NCBI RefSeq assembly: GCF_958295425.1
Contig: NC_081136.1
Coordinates: forward strand, 3,381,311 to 3,445,310
Reading direction: 5' to 3'
Length of the DNA stretch: 64,000 nt
From: Solea solea
Lineage: Eukaryota; Chordata; Actinopteri; Pleuronectiformes; Soleidae
The notes under the pieces were generated by a model. The model did not search any database and was not told the origin of the DNA. It saw nothing but the letters and a program-made list of their open reading frames with translations. Both the position numbers and the translations under genes were made by a program. Shown in pieces: positions 47,681 through 59,860 of this stretch (positions within the stretch are counted from its first letter, which is position 1; each line of letters begins with the position of its first letter).

Positions 47681-48545
47681 AGGATATTGTTATTATCGAG
47701 GCTAAGCTTTACCTTCTTTTTTTTCCTGGCGGAAATGGGCTTCCATAGAATATACTGTAAGAAGCTGTAGACGATGCTAAAATGTCAGAGGCCTGTTGAA
47801 CTTTATGGGTTCAAGTCCTCATTTTGTTAAGATATAAGACTTCGGGGTTTAGATCGGGGGCCACTTTTTTCCAGTGCCGCTCCCGAGTTGCTGGAAATCA
47901 ATCTCATGAGATAATAACGGGGAACAGCTAACACCCGATAAACTCCACAAAGCCTCGGCGACTTTATTAGAATCCTGAGGTACATGTGAGTGAAAATCTG
48001 CGGCAAAGACGAAAAAGTGTGGACCCCCCCCAGGGACCACCGGGTGACCTTTTCTCCAAACCTCCTGCCAGACTCTCTTCATCTTCTCCAGCAGTTTTTT
48101 TATTATGTTTTTTTTTTATTGTTTTCCCAAGGTTATTGAAGGAGAAAGAGCGGCACAGACATCAAGTGCGGTTATTAATGAAAGCCAAGGCTGCAACACG
48201 CCGCACCACGGCGGTTACATAACACTGGACAGGTGATGTGTTGCCTAACAACCTGCTGTGATGGACAAAAAATTGTCCTTATCACACAGAGATTCTGGCT
48301 TATTGATCTGAGAGTGCTGCACATTTAAACATTTAAAATCAAAGCACAAGTCAAGGAAAGTCTTTTCTTATGTCTGCGGCCACAGCAGCAATAAGAGTTC
48401 AAGCTCGATCTGTGTCAGTAGATGACACTTGCGATAACTGAAGGTGACTCGGATGAACACGCCGATATTATTTTAATCAAATCTGCTGCTGTGTGGAGTT
48501 CGAACGCTGACATTCAGACATTTTTAGTCTTTTGGTCTACATGAA
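47681..48545. other. intergenic, nothing recognised
   Basis: No gene or clear repeat seen. Confidence 0.35.
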
Positions 48546-48650
48546 CGGTCAGACCTGACTGAGGGAGCGTTTGTGTGTATACAGCAGCAGCACAGGGGCG
48601 CACGGGGACAACAAGTCTTTATGCTGTTAACCTGCTGGACATTTGAGTTT
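48546..48650. repeat. dispersed repeat, partner of 57375-57575
   Basis: TTTGTGTGTATACAGCAGCAGC, then GCGCACGGGGACAACAAGT, recurs with few changes at 57486-57530. This is a widespread teleost repeat whose start, GCTGCAGTGTGTAACTTTTGG, is retained only in the second copy. Confidence 0.55.
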
Positions 48651-49919
48651 TTTGAGAAGTTTTCATTTAGCGCTTCTTTGTGTTTTCAGTCGTACGCCAA
48701 CCTGACATCTCCGGGCGACGTAAGAGCTGAACTATCTTGACAAACACTCGACAATGTTTAATCAAGCTAAGGCCGATAGTCTGACTAAGACGGGCAATCG
48801 GACAATTTGCAGAGTAAGTAAATCGATTTATTGGCCGTGCACATGTGTGACTCCTCCTCCGTAGGTGGCGCTATACATGTTGATCGTGATACAAATTAGA
48901 TCTCAGTCTAAGTGTATACATGCAGGAGTAATCGGACTATGAATCGCATTATCCAGGTATGTTAGTCCGACTAAGACTAGCTCAATTTATTTGGACCAAT
49001 ATGTTTACTTGATATTAAGAACACCGAATTATTGTCTCAGTCCGACTAAATTTGAACTTTTAATGAAATTTGACTGTTTTACATTATAAATAAACCCTCT
49101 GAGAAATTTTTTTTATTGTAAAAACCTTAATATTGTAAAGAATATCTGTCATATAGCTTTAATTTAAGGCAGCAGGGTGAAAAGGTGATCACCTAGCTGT
49201 ACCTAACAAAGTGGCTGGGTAATGTGTCTTCCAACAGAAGCTCTAATTCTCCAAACATGACAACTTTATGCACAAACGCAATCCATAACAAACTTTGTAC
49301 ATTCATTGGCACGGACATGCACCTGCAAATTATGGCTAAATAAGCTCTAATATACTGAGACGTGGATTAGAAATCGTGGCAGATTATCAAACGGAATCGG
49401 GAGTGAGTTTAGATAAGTGAAGATAAATAAAAAAGAGATGACTAAAGTCAGGAAAAAGAGATTATACATCTGCAAGAAGTCCGGAAGATTGTTGATTGTA
49501 ATATTAAAACACACATCAACCCGACAGGTGGAGTCGGACAGACTGATCGTGTTGTTGTTTTGTTGTGGAGGAGAACGCCCTCGCAAACGGACAAATCCGT
49601 TAATCCCCACCTACGGCTAATGACCGGCTCAAGAATCATCAAAGAATTTCCGGAGATCGAAAGGCTGACTTAACTTGTGGGGAAAATGCCAAATGATGTG
49701 AGTATTAGTCAGATTAAGAAGTTTTGGCATTCGTTTTTTTCTTTTTCCTCGTTCTTTAAACTTGTCAGAACTGTTGAGTCTCGTCTCCAAGATCTTAGAT
49801 ACTGACAAAAGCTGGACACAGAGTCTTGAGAGGGTGCAGAAGTCTTATTTACATTATGTTATAAAGTTATTATGGAATTGTTCCATCGATAAAGCTATTA
49901 ATATTTAGCCTACCCTAGT
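48651..49919. other. intergenic with possible repeat at 48770-49060
   Basis: TAGTCTGACTAAGACGGG, GTTAGTCCGACTAAGACT and CAGTCCGACTAAATTTG recur in direct orientation between 48776 and 49060, suggesting a decayed repeat. No gene supported. Confidence 0.3.
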
Positions 49920-50350
49920 TTAAAGGTACAGTTTGTAACATTTAGGAGGTTTTTTTTAAGCAGAAATGAGATGTAGTATACATAAGTATACTTAACCCAA
50001 AAGACTCTTAAGAAACCTCCCTCGAAAATCCAATGCATGAACAAAGAAGAAATAGGAAATAGCAGAGAGACGTAGAGAGATTAGAGAAAGAGTTAACATC
50101 CTTTCTGGTCTGCACAGGCCACCGTAGTTCTCTGACCTTCTCGGTAAAGGGAGTAGCAAGTGGACAAGTTCACGGTTTCACTAATTCTTCCGCACTGGGC
50201 TTTTAAGGTGTCTTTTAAAACAGTTTTTCTAAAGCTTTCTCTATGGGAACTCACTTTGTGGAGACTGCAAACTATCGCACTATAAATCGTGACAAGAGCA
50301 AATTTGTACATATTGTAGGGACACGTTTTTTTAGCCATATCTGCTAACAC
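49920..50350. repeat. start of a common teleost repeat
   Basis: TTAAAGGTACAGTTTGTAACATTTAGG matches in form the left end of an abundant teleost MITE. The opposite terminus was not found, so length and class are uncertain. Confidence 0.35.
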
Positions 50351-50622
50351 CTGATATCATTTGTTTGGAGACCAGAAAACCCCACCTGTGTGTTCCATAT
50401 TCAGCATTTCTGTATAAACACCCCTCTGACTAGAATCCATACTCTGTCTGTTAAATGTGAAATTATGGATAGCACCATTGTTGCTAGCATGGTCTTTTTT
50501 TTTTTGGTCCATAAAAGCCAAAAATTCTGTCTCCAGACTCCATTCATACCAACATCACTTGTTGATTCTGGGTGAAAGAACCTCACAAAGGACACAACAG
50601 ATAAACCCGGCCTCCTGTCTTG

Positions 50623-50652
50623 CCCCCCCCCCCCCCCCCACACACACACACA
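50623..50652. repeat. C17 run followed by (CA)n
   Basis: Homopolymer at 50623-50639, then a CA repeat. Confidence 0.85.
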
Positions 50653-51144
50653 GGCGACGATGCTATCACGCTGTCTGCACCTTCGGTATGGGTGAGCTGC
50701 AGAGATAGCATGTCTATAGGGAGCCGCGGCTCATCAGCACATCACCTGGAACAAAAGGGCAAAACAGGAGGAAGGGATAAGACTGCCGTGTAATTATCAC
50801 AGCTAACAGAGTTGCGGCCGCGGGGTCTCGGTCTATCTTCTTTTTATCGGACAGGGATTAGGGCGACGGTAATGGTTTCTGGGAATGGACGGGGCAGGGA
50901 TTTGAAAGCCGGCAATCTTGACCTGTCAGACTCCTCTTTATTTCACACTCAGGCTTTTAGACGGCGGAGATTTGAGAAGTATCTCAAGAGAAAAGGTGAG
51001 GGTTAGGAAGGAAGAAAGTTCCAGCGCTGTGAGAGACACATGTTTTTTGTTTTTTTTATGATTTAGAAAGTTAAATTGAAGTCACTGGGAATTATGTAAC
51101 TGTCCAATCTGTTTTTATGTACTCTGAAGGCACCGAAGCTGTCT

Positions 51145-52060
51145 GAGGTGTTGTCAAATATGACTGTCACCTTTAGTTTGATCAACAACTTAGGAGAATG
51201 GCAACATGTGGACATTTCAATGAGAAATGGTGAGGTTAGGACTGTCCAAACTCATTTACAGTATATACTATAAAAGACATTGGCATCGTCAAATACAAGT
51301 TTCAATTTTAGTTTTAAAAACTCAGTAGTTTTCTTCAACATTCCTTGTCAGTTCCCTTGTCAAAGTTTTGGATAATGTGTGAGCCCATGTAAGACAAGCA
51401 ATTCTAGAATGTGATGGGGACATGGTGTCCACCATCGTTGGTTGCCTTTTGTTTTTCTTCAGTGAGAGACGGCGTTGAAACCGTTTCAGTTGTCATCAAA
51501 CACAAGTTTCACTTTTAGTTTCATCAACAACTGAGTGGAATAACCACTTTTCTTGCAACCCTGCTCGTCAAATTTCCAGAAAAAATATCTGTATGAGCTC
51601 ACATCAGAACACAGCAAGAACATCTCCAGAACATTTCTAAAGTGATAGTGACGCGGTGTCCACTGTTTGAGGCGTCATCAAATACAAGTTTCACTTGCAC
51701 CCTTTAGATTAAAAACCCCAGATGTTTTAAGACGTTTTCTTGATCATTTCTTGTCAGTTCCCTTTGCAAAGTTCTGAATAATGTGTGAGCCCGTGTAAGA
51801 TGTGCAATCCCAGAATAGCTTTTATAAAGTGATGGGGACATGGTGTCCACTCTGTTCTTAGTGAGATAACCATTGTTCAAATTAGATTCCTACCTTTGGT
51901 GTGGTCAACAACTCAGTAGAGGAGAGTTCTAGACAATATCCGGATACATTTTCTTGCTAACCCACTCATCAAATTTCCAGGAAAAACTGTATATGAGCCC
52001 ATTTGAGAACACAGCAAGAGCATCTTTTTTTTGACATTGTAATGATAGTTAAGTTTCATA
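51145..52060. repeat. local tandem duplication, period about 400 bp
   Basis: GATAATGTGTGAGCCC at about 51371 recurs as GAATAATGTGTGAGCCC about 405 bp later. CGTCAAATTTCCAGAAAAA near 51570 recurs as CATCAAATTTCCAGGAAAAA about 400 bp later. GATGGGGACATGGTGTCCAC also occurs in both. Two diverged copies and part of a third are present. Confidence 0.7.
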
Positions 52061-52762
52061 TTTCACCCTTTAGGACCATCAAGTTCTCTGTGTGTGAATA
52101 AGTGGCGTTTTTTTGGACACGTTTCCCCCGACATTGAGAATCATATAAATGCCGTTCTGTACCAAAAACGTTGAGGAATAAAATGAACAGGGCCTGATTT
52201 AAAAAGGTACCACGACTGCCCACAAAACTAGCACAATCACCTTATAAGAGCTCCATTATACATGTAAGAGCAGCTCATTATGTGAACAGCGGTTTGCTCA
52301 GACCCTTCACACGAGCATAACTTCCATCTCTAGCACATTTTGTATGTTGTTTTTTTTCCCGCCTCACCACGCTGTGAACCGCTCACACTGAGAGTCATGC
52401 TCCAACAAACACATAAAGAAACTGTGAACAGAGAGAAAATGAGCCACTTGACGATTCTCTTGCTTGTTTCCCAATGAATTAATGACAGTGAGTGGCTCCT
52501 CTGAGAGTCTTGTGGAGAAGCTGAGGACTCGAAAGGTTTTTCTGTTAGTGCAGTGTCACACGAACGAGCTCCCATTTGTCTGAATCTCTGTAGCCATTTA
52601 ATTTGTTGCTCTCTTAAATCTAAAGTAACCACAGGAAAAATAACTCTAGTAGCGAGATAATGAAGTCAGCAGACAGCTGGATTAATGGGTTGATGATTTT
52701 TACCAGGTTCCTCTGCCTTTAATCTCTCATTTTTAATCTTTTAAATGTCATTAAGAAGTCTC

Positions 52763-53370
52763 TTAAAGGTGACATAGACCGGAAGCTCCAATTAACGCTG
52801 CTTTTGTGTGTGTATCTGCGTCATTACCTCGTTTATGAAACCCTAAAGTTTCAGAACAAACAGTTCAGCCACTGCTGAGAAAATAGGGTTTTATTGTTTT
52901 CCTGGGCTCTGCGAAGCGGATCGGCACTTCCCTATGCTGATGATGTCATCAGAAAACCTCACCACCGTAGCGCCTCCTGGTGCGGCACTAGTCCGGGCAC
53001 ATACGGTTACGTACGTTCAACCGCAGAAGAAGAAGAACTACTCTCGTTGTAGCTGCTGAGATGCAGAGCATCCACCGTGCCAGAGGGGGAGCTGTGTATC
53101 TGAGAGCTGGCCTACCAATTACGTCACTTCCAGGTACCTGGCCAATCACAGGACAGTGGGAAAGCTCTCGTTCACAACACAGACCACGTTCTGGGGGTGT
53201 GATTTTGGTCTGAAACAGCGCGGATGACGAGAGCGTCAGTGAGGAGATATTTTGATCGGCTCGTTTGCAGCGACTAGGAGGTTTTTAACCATGAAAACAA
53301 GTTAATATATGTAAGTAGACCTCCATAACTAACATATATGTGCGATACAAGCATTCTATGTCACCTTTAA
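52763..53370. mobile_element. 608-bp non-autonomous DNA element flanked by TTAA
   Basis: The ends are TTAAAGGTGACATAGA and its exact inverse TCTATGTCACCTTTAA, each including TTAA (52763-52766, 53367-53370). The body has no transposase. It matches a very common teleost MITE; the TTAA target suggests a piggyBac-like origin, which is inference. Confidence 0.8.
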
Positions 53371-54925
53371 CTGATTTCTGCCTCGTGTGAACTCATTGCC
53401 ATGCTTTCTGTGATTGTTGTGTGTGTGTCCTAAAAGTGAAAAAAGAAGAAAAAAGCTTTTTTCTGTCTGTCTGGGTCTGAAGGCAGCCGTCGCTCTGCAG
53501 TTCTGTCTGAATGCTCAATTCAGCAAAGTGCTCCGAAGCCACACAGATCTGTGAGGTATTGACAAAATGATGGAATCAAAATGGCCATTACTTTTCCACC
53601 ACCCTGCTACACACACTGTATGGGAGGGGGTTTATACCAGACAGGTATGCAGAGTCAGTCATTAAATATCTCATTTAACGGCTTAAAATGACCTTGAGCA
53701 GGGATCCATCAAAGGTCAGGCCATTCCACTCTCCTCATTAACTCTTCAGAGGGACAATGTCTTTGCTTTACCGCCACAAGGAATGATCATCTGCATAGAA
53801 CCGTCTGATCATCGTAATTATGTTCTCAAGTTGTGAAGCCCTTGGAACGTAAGTGCTTGTTTAAAATTCAGAAGACCACACAGAAGCTTCATGGACAAGA
53901 TGGAGGCAGATGGTCCACTGTGGCGACCCCTAAAGGGAGAAGATGAAAGAAGAAGAGGGTTCTTTAAAGTTAAGAATTGTTTTTCGGAAAACTTTTCCAA
54001 TGGCCTACCCCAGGCATATACCAATAATGTCACGTTTATGTCACTTAACCCTCTTATGACCATCACGATAATCAGGCCGCCTGGATTTTATAACGTTCAC
54101 GTTCATGTTATGCAACTTTAGTGTGTGTGTGTGTTCTTACACTCGCTGCTACATGCTACCATACCGTTTGAATCACCCTGAAACACACCTGCGGGTTCTA
54201 ATAGCCCATTGATAGCCATGTGTTCATTGGTGTGATTCAATATTCTACTGCTTTCACCGAAAGGATTTCTTTGTCACTCTTTGTGATTTACTTTCTGCCA
54301 ATTAGCAAAGCCAGTCCATGCTTGCCTTTGTGTGAACCAGCCGTCTGTCACTTGGCTGCTGTTGAAAGGGCAGACTTGTGAAAAGAAGCTGGTGATTATT
54401 GGGCTTAATTATTAAAAATCCATGATGAAATCTGAATGAGAAACTCACAGAACCAAACTCGTCCTTAAAAACAAGAAACCCCCGCGGATCCACTGATAGC
54501 GTAAACATAACCAGCTCCATTAAGTGCACACTGCAAATTTAGGACACTGAGAAGTCAGACTGAATAAATACATACATTATGTTAAGTACCTCATTTATAA
54601 ACAGTCATATGAAGTGTGTTTTATTAAAATTGGTATATATGTTAGTAGTTAAAATGTCAAAAATTGTCAAGGGACACTGAAGGTGAGGTCCTGCAGCGAA
54701 TGAGTTTAGTGAGCGAATGCTTGAGCCGATCTCCTCATGACTTCTTATATACGAACAAAAATGAAACATCTGGAATAACCTGGCACCTGTTAAACACTTT
54801 ACATATAATCTAGGTGTTTTGTTTAAACGTGGGTTTATGGATTAGTTGGCTCGGCAGAGATTCTGTCACACAGTAACTCATCTCATTACCGATGTAGTTA
54901 CTAAAGGACAGTTGACACCTTCTCT
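53371..54925. other. intergenic with a short repeat fragment
   Basis: GATGGTCCACTGTGGCGACCC and the following GGAGAAGATGAAAGAAGAAG (about 53910-53955) are a recurrent fish repeat phrase. No gene supported. Confidence 0.4.
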
Positions 54926-55155
54926 ATGTCTGTCCATCCTTCCATCCACCTACCTATGTCCTTCCTACTTAAACTTCCTATCTTCCTACCTGTACATTCA
55001 TCTAACCTAGTTACCTACCTACCTACCTACCTACCTTATCATCCACCCATCTGTCTAACCTACCGATCTATCTACTGCGTATCTATCTGTCTGTCTGTCT
55101 ATCTATCTATCTAAGTTGAAGGAACACCACTTCTCTCTCTCTCTCTCTCTCTCTA
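54926..55155. repeat. compound tetranucleotide microsatellite
   Basis: Tracts of CTAC/TACC (55010-55035), CTAT and CTGT (55080-55112) and (CT)n (about 55131-55153). Confidence 0.85.
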
Positions 55156-56157
55156 CGGTTGAAACAAACCACCGTCCAACACGTCTTGTTAGAATCCAAT
55201 CAAACACTTAAGTCTTCTGTTCCAGCCTTCCCTCCCTTTTTGTATGCCTGCGCTTCATTACTCCACATCTCCCCCTAACCTTTAAAAGCATTTGCTCCAC
55301 TCCCGTCCAGCTGGGTGCTTCTCCTGCCGCCTTAAAGGTTAATAGATTTCTGCCCCCCTTGTGCAGCGGAGCGCAACGATATGTTAGTCATTCTTGTGTC
55401 GTATGTGTGTCATTTCATACCGCGGATGACATCGATTTGACATTGTTGTCTTGGAAGCAACAACAACAAAAAGGACATTTTTGACTGCGGAGGCAACAAA
55501 CCAAACGTGGTTAAATATGGAAGGTACTAACACATTTGCACTCGGAAAACAGACATTTACACCCAGAAGCCCCATTAGCTTTCATAAAGAATCAGCTTCA
55601 AACTCAGACCACCCTGTTTTTTTATTTTTTTGTTTCAGGGTCAGTGTACCCTCTCTCATTAGCAAGCATGAATTGCGTCCAACTGTTCACCCAAAGAGGC
55701 AGAAGAGCCCGAGAAGAAAGAAGAAGGATTGAACCATTGGGGGAAAAAAAGGCAAGGCGTGAACTGACGGGGCAAATTGATTTCTCTCAGGGAAACAGCC
55801 GTGCTGACAATCAGGCTTTGAATGTTGTGTTACATAAGCGCCTTGCCACAGCTGAAGGGAATGACAGAAGTAAACAGGGCATAATTGCCAACACAAGCGA
55901 TTGCTAGTGACAGGGTCAGCGACGTGGACCTACTGGAAACCGGGGTGGGGGAGAATTCTGCACTGGAAAATCACCAGGAAACGCTCTACTGTTCAAGGTT
56001 TGCAGTCCATCGAGATTCTTTATTGTCATTTCACACAGTATTAGTAAAAAATACACATGTTGATGTTCCTCACCGGCTTCTGGGGAACTAACTAAAACCC
56101 TTAAATTTAAATACACAAGACAAGACATGTAGTAAAAAACACACAACACGGTCCACT
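55156..56157. other. intergenic, nothing recognised
   Basis: An overlapping pair of plus-strand open frames at 55451-55907 (93 and 123 codons) has no homology I recognise. Confidence 0.35.
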
Positions 56158-56231
56158 GTGTGTAATCAATCCCGATTGATTTACACACTTGTATTCTTTC
56201 TGTTCCTGAGAACAAAAGTGTGTAAATCAAT
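56158..56231. repeat. perfect 16-bp hairpin with an extra inverted copy
   Basis: ATTGATTTACACACTT at 56175-56190 pairs exactly with AAGTGTGTAAATCAAT at 56216-56231 across a 25-nt loop. GTGTGTAATCAAT at 56158-56170 is a further near-copy of the right arm. Confidence 0.85.
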
Positions 56232-57164
56232 AGGGAATTTTCTAATTGGCTGACGCTGATCTTAAGAAATCGGTGGTGCCAATGTGCCAATGTATGTATG
56301 ATGCTGATGTGATACTTTCTTATTTTCACCATGGTCCCAATAGACTTTTTCGTTCCTCTTGGGCTGTAACATGTTTTCCATGCACCACTTTTACGTATTC
56401 TTCGTTTATAGATTTGTTCCACCAGTTCTGATTTGTGTGCCAATTCATGTCCATTTCACCAACATTTATTACGTCAAATATGCGATTAGTTGGCGTGAAA
56501 AATAAATTTCCAAGGAATTCCAATAGGTCCGGGCCCAAATGACCACAAACACTGACCAACACTGCATGATGGCATGTTTATAATAAACTCAATATTTTTC
56601 CATCCAGCTGATTTATTTCAGAAACCTCATAGTGACACAGGAAACTAATATTATTTTAATGTTACACCTGCTTTAATCATAAAGTCTGAATAATGACATA
56701 ATCACATTGTTGTTTTGCGCTGATTTATCAGATGCTTTTCCAACGTCAAAGGTATGAATTAATATGCATTCTACATGGAAATTAGATTTGTCGAGGTTGT
56801 CGCGCTGCAGCAGAACGAGCTGCTCTGATGGGAATAATCTGCCGATTATTTAAACACAAACACAATCCTATTCATAAACAGCGGAGCAGCGTGAATCCAG
56901 AATAATCTCTCATGTTTTCACTAGTTTCTCTCTTGTTTCAGGCAGCACGCAGAACATTAATTACTACAAAAATAAAATATTAGTTTTGTCTGTTGTCGCG
57001 TTTAATAGAGTCGTCGCTCCTTCATCTCTCGGGCTTTCGGGATGCATGTGACAGCAAAAATAATAGTTTTAATCTATTTTGTAAACAGCCATATTTCTCT
57101 GGGAATTATCGTCGTGTCGGAAAGTTCTGCTTTAGCTTTTGACGTGCTTCTTTAATGTGAATAT
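56232..57164. other. intergenic, nothing recognised
   Basis: No gene or clear repeat was identified. Confidence 0.35.
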
Positions 57165-57362
57165 TTTCTGGTTTCTTCAAATCATTCAATCAAATAAAAA
57201 ATTAAAAACCGAATCATTTTGGTTTGTGGACAAAATAAAGACATCTGAGACCTTGTAATTTCCAGGTTTCACAAACACTGATCAATGCCTTTTAACGTTT
57301 TCTGGCATTTTATGAACCAACCAATTACTCGATTAATCGAGAAGTAGTTGCCGCCCTAATCT
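57165..57362. mobile_element. GATTAATCG-type MITE copy
   Basis: Contains TTTGGTTTGTGGACAAAATA, TTTTCTGGCATTTTATGAACC and ACTCGATTAATCGAGAAGTA, in the orientation opposite to that usually written; the end is GCCGCCCTAA. Confidence 0.6.
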
Positions 57363-57374
57363 CGTGTTTTGTTT

Positions 57375-57575
57375 ACTAGTTGTTTAAAGCTGCAGTGTGT
57401 AACTTTTGGTGTTTGTTTTGTTGTTGTTATTCTGCCTCTGTTTGGTCTTTGTCAAGCAAAACTATCAGCGTATGTGAGGGAGCATTTGTGTGTATACAGC
57501 AGCAGCGCCATGGCGAGCGGGGACAAGAAGTATTTAGTCCGTTAAATTGCATAACAATCATGGTTTTTGACAAGT
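57375..57575. repeat. dispersed repeat, partner of 48546-48650
   Basis: Begins TTTAAAGCTGCAGTGTGTAA and contains TGTGTGTATACAGCAGCAGC and GAGCGGGGACAAGAAGT. Confidence 0.55.
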
Positions 57576-58056
57576 AAAACTCCCTTTTTTTGTATTTCAC
57601 CAAAAAAAAAGGTTGGAATAATTAATCGAAATTTTATCGTAATCCCAATTTTCAAATCCCAGGAAGCGCAATATTTGTTCAAAGCCAAAATGTGTCAAAA
57701 TATCATTTTTAGATTAATTATTGTCTCGTTCTATAAACATCTTATTCTTTGTTTCTCCCAGATCTGCACAAATATCCGTCGTACTTGCTACCACAACTTT
57801 CGCCTTCGTGTAAAACAACGGACGATAATTGTGACGATGGTTTGAATGTTTTTCCAATATTTGTTTAACTCTAGATTTTACCAGGAAAATTTAAACAGGA
57901 AAAGTCATTCAAGTTTTTTATGAGGAAACCTTGTTGAAAATGCTTGAATGTCCTGGTTTCCCTGTCAGGAACGTTCACAGTTTGCAGACGGCTTGGCTGC
58001 TCATCATCAAAGTCGCTCACTGGGTTTACACAAAAGTCCTCTATGTCTATGTCAAC

Positions 58057-58089
58057 ATTATTATTATTATTATTATTATTATTGTTATT
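58057..58089. repeat. ATT microsatellite
   Basis: (ATT)n of about 10 units. Confidence 0.85.
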
Positions 58090-59394
58090 TCCTTTATCTC
58101 ATATGCTTTTTGTATCCTTCAAACGCAGAGAAGATTATTACAGCAGCCATTAGGGATCGGAGTGGTGAGGAAAGTGGAGGACAAAGCGTTTGTTTTCTTG
58201 TCCTCGTTTGCCTTTTTTTCATTTTCAATTTCCAGAGCAGAAATGTTTGATTTATGCGCCTGAGTGCAGTCTGTCCGTTGACCTTTAAAACCCTTTGAGC
58301 TCACTCTACAAACCCAAAACAAACAGAAAACTATCATACTTTTAATTCTCCTCCTCAGTTTGTTCTTCTTCTTTTTGCTGTTGTTGTAGTTGTTGTAGTG
58401 ATAATGTATTCCTTAAAATGCACTTAAACTAGTGTTAAGCAGAAAGATTAAAGCAGTTGTTGAGTATGCCAACAAATAAGAAATCAGTGATCGTTAACCC
58501 ATGTATTTTACCTTAAATAATTCACTAACGGGCACTTTAAGAGAATTAGCTTCAGGCTTGACCAAAATATCAAAACTTTTTTGATATTTTTAAAGTAAAT
58601 AATTACAAATTAATTAAAAAATGTGTTGCATCATAACATAAATGAACAGGTAAAAAAAAACAAGCCAATAAACAGTCAACATTCATTTTCTTGTTTCTTA
58701 ACACTACGCTACTGAGGAACACAAAGAATCGCGCAGTATTTTACGTCTAAAAGTTACGTACGATCATTATTATTATTAATTAAATTGTATTTTTACCACC
58801 ATATACATATGTATATATACATATACATATATAGTTTTAGCTTCATTCATCTGCAGATTCCATGACACATTGTAATTACGCCCGCTAACCCCCATTACGT
58901 AAGCGCTAACTGGGCTTCCAGGGAAACTGGTCATCTCTAAAGATACTTCATGAGCAAAATATATACACTGATGTTTGTGAGGGACTTTGGTGGCCGAGAC
59001 TCGTCTCATTATTTCCGTCCACGCTGAGAGCAGGACCCCCCCCGCGGACATGTTGATTAGCCGGAGAAGTAGCAGTAGCGCGTCGCTCACAGTCTGCTCT
59101 CTGGGTTCGGGAGGGTGTGGGTTGTAAAAGGGATTTGGGAAGGGAACGGACAGACGGACAGACGTCCAGAGCTCAGACCTGTTGCCAGCAGCAGTGGGTG
59201 ATTTGTCTAAGAGCCCAGCTGGCAGGAGACACAGTGAGGACGTGACCTCTCTGCCGTCTTTCGTCTTCAAATAGAAAACAGAACAGCTTTATAGTACTTT
59301 CTTTTTAGAGGAGCAATCCTTTTTCATGCAGACTTTTAAGGAACTTTCAGTAACTGTGATGTGACCTTGACCACTTTATTAGGTACGCACTGCT
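58090..59394. other. intergenic, nothing recognised
   Basis: A palindromic AT tract lies at 58800-58835. The 164-codon minus-strand frame at 58776-59270 has no homology I recognise. Confidence 0.35.
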
Positions 59395-59860
59395 TGTTCA
59401 GACTTAAAGTTATAGTTAGGTTTAGGTTATGTGTATGAGGGTTCTCTCTTTAGGATACAAACACTGACCTTGTCAGGACCAGTAGTCCTCGTGGAGACCC
59501 AAAAACCTGGTCCTAATGAGGCACTAATGAGTGTAGGGCTGGGATTTGGATTGTGGTTATGTTAAGGTTAGGGTTAACCATTAACTGGTTAAGGGTAAAC
59601 GCTTTGTTTAGGCTGTCCAGGTGAATGGAAGTCAGTACAGTGTCCTAAGAAGAATAGCTGCACAAACCTGTGTGTTAGTGTGTATTTATATCTTTGTGAG
59701 GTCCATAAATATACAAACTTAGACCTGGTTTTAGGATTAGGGTTAGGGTTTCGGTTAGTTAGGCACTTAGTTGTAATGATAGGGAATGCATTGTCTCCTA
59801 TGATGTGTCCTCACTAAGATATAAAAACAAGTCGGTGTGTGTGTCACACGTCATGAAATG
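59395..59860. repeat. GGTTAGGG-containing dispersed repeat, copy 2
   Basis: Includes GACCTTGTCAGGACCAGTAG, GGTCCTAATGAGG, GTTAAGGTTAGGGTTAACC, GAATGGAAGTCAGTACAGTG, GGATTAGGGTTAGGGTTTCGG and a TGTGTGTG tail. It appears to hold two partial units in a row. Confidence 0.65.

Noticed and set aside
55916..56443. 175-codon minus-strand open frame
   Set aside because: It spans the palindromic cluster and has no recognisable domain.
58776..59270. 164-codon minus-strand open frame
   Set aside because: It includes an AT microsatellite translated as Tyr/Ile/Val repeats and has no homology; it is probably chance.
59400..59860. Interstitial telomeric array
   Set aside because: GGTTAGGG words are few, not tandem, and belong to a longer dispersed repeat.
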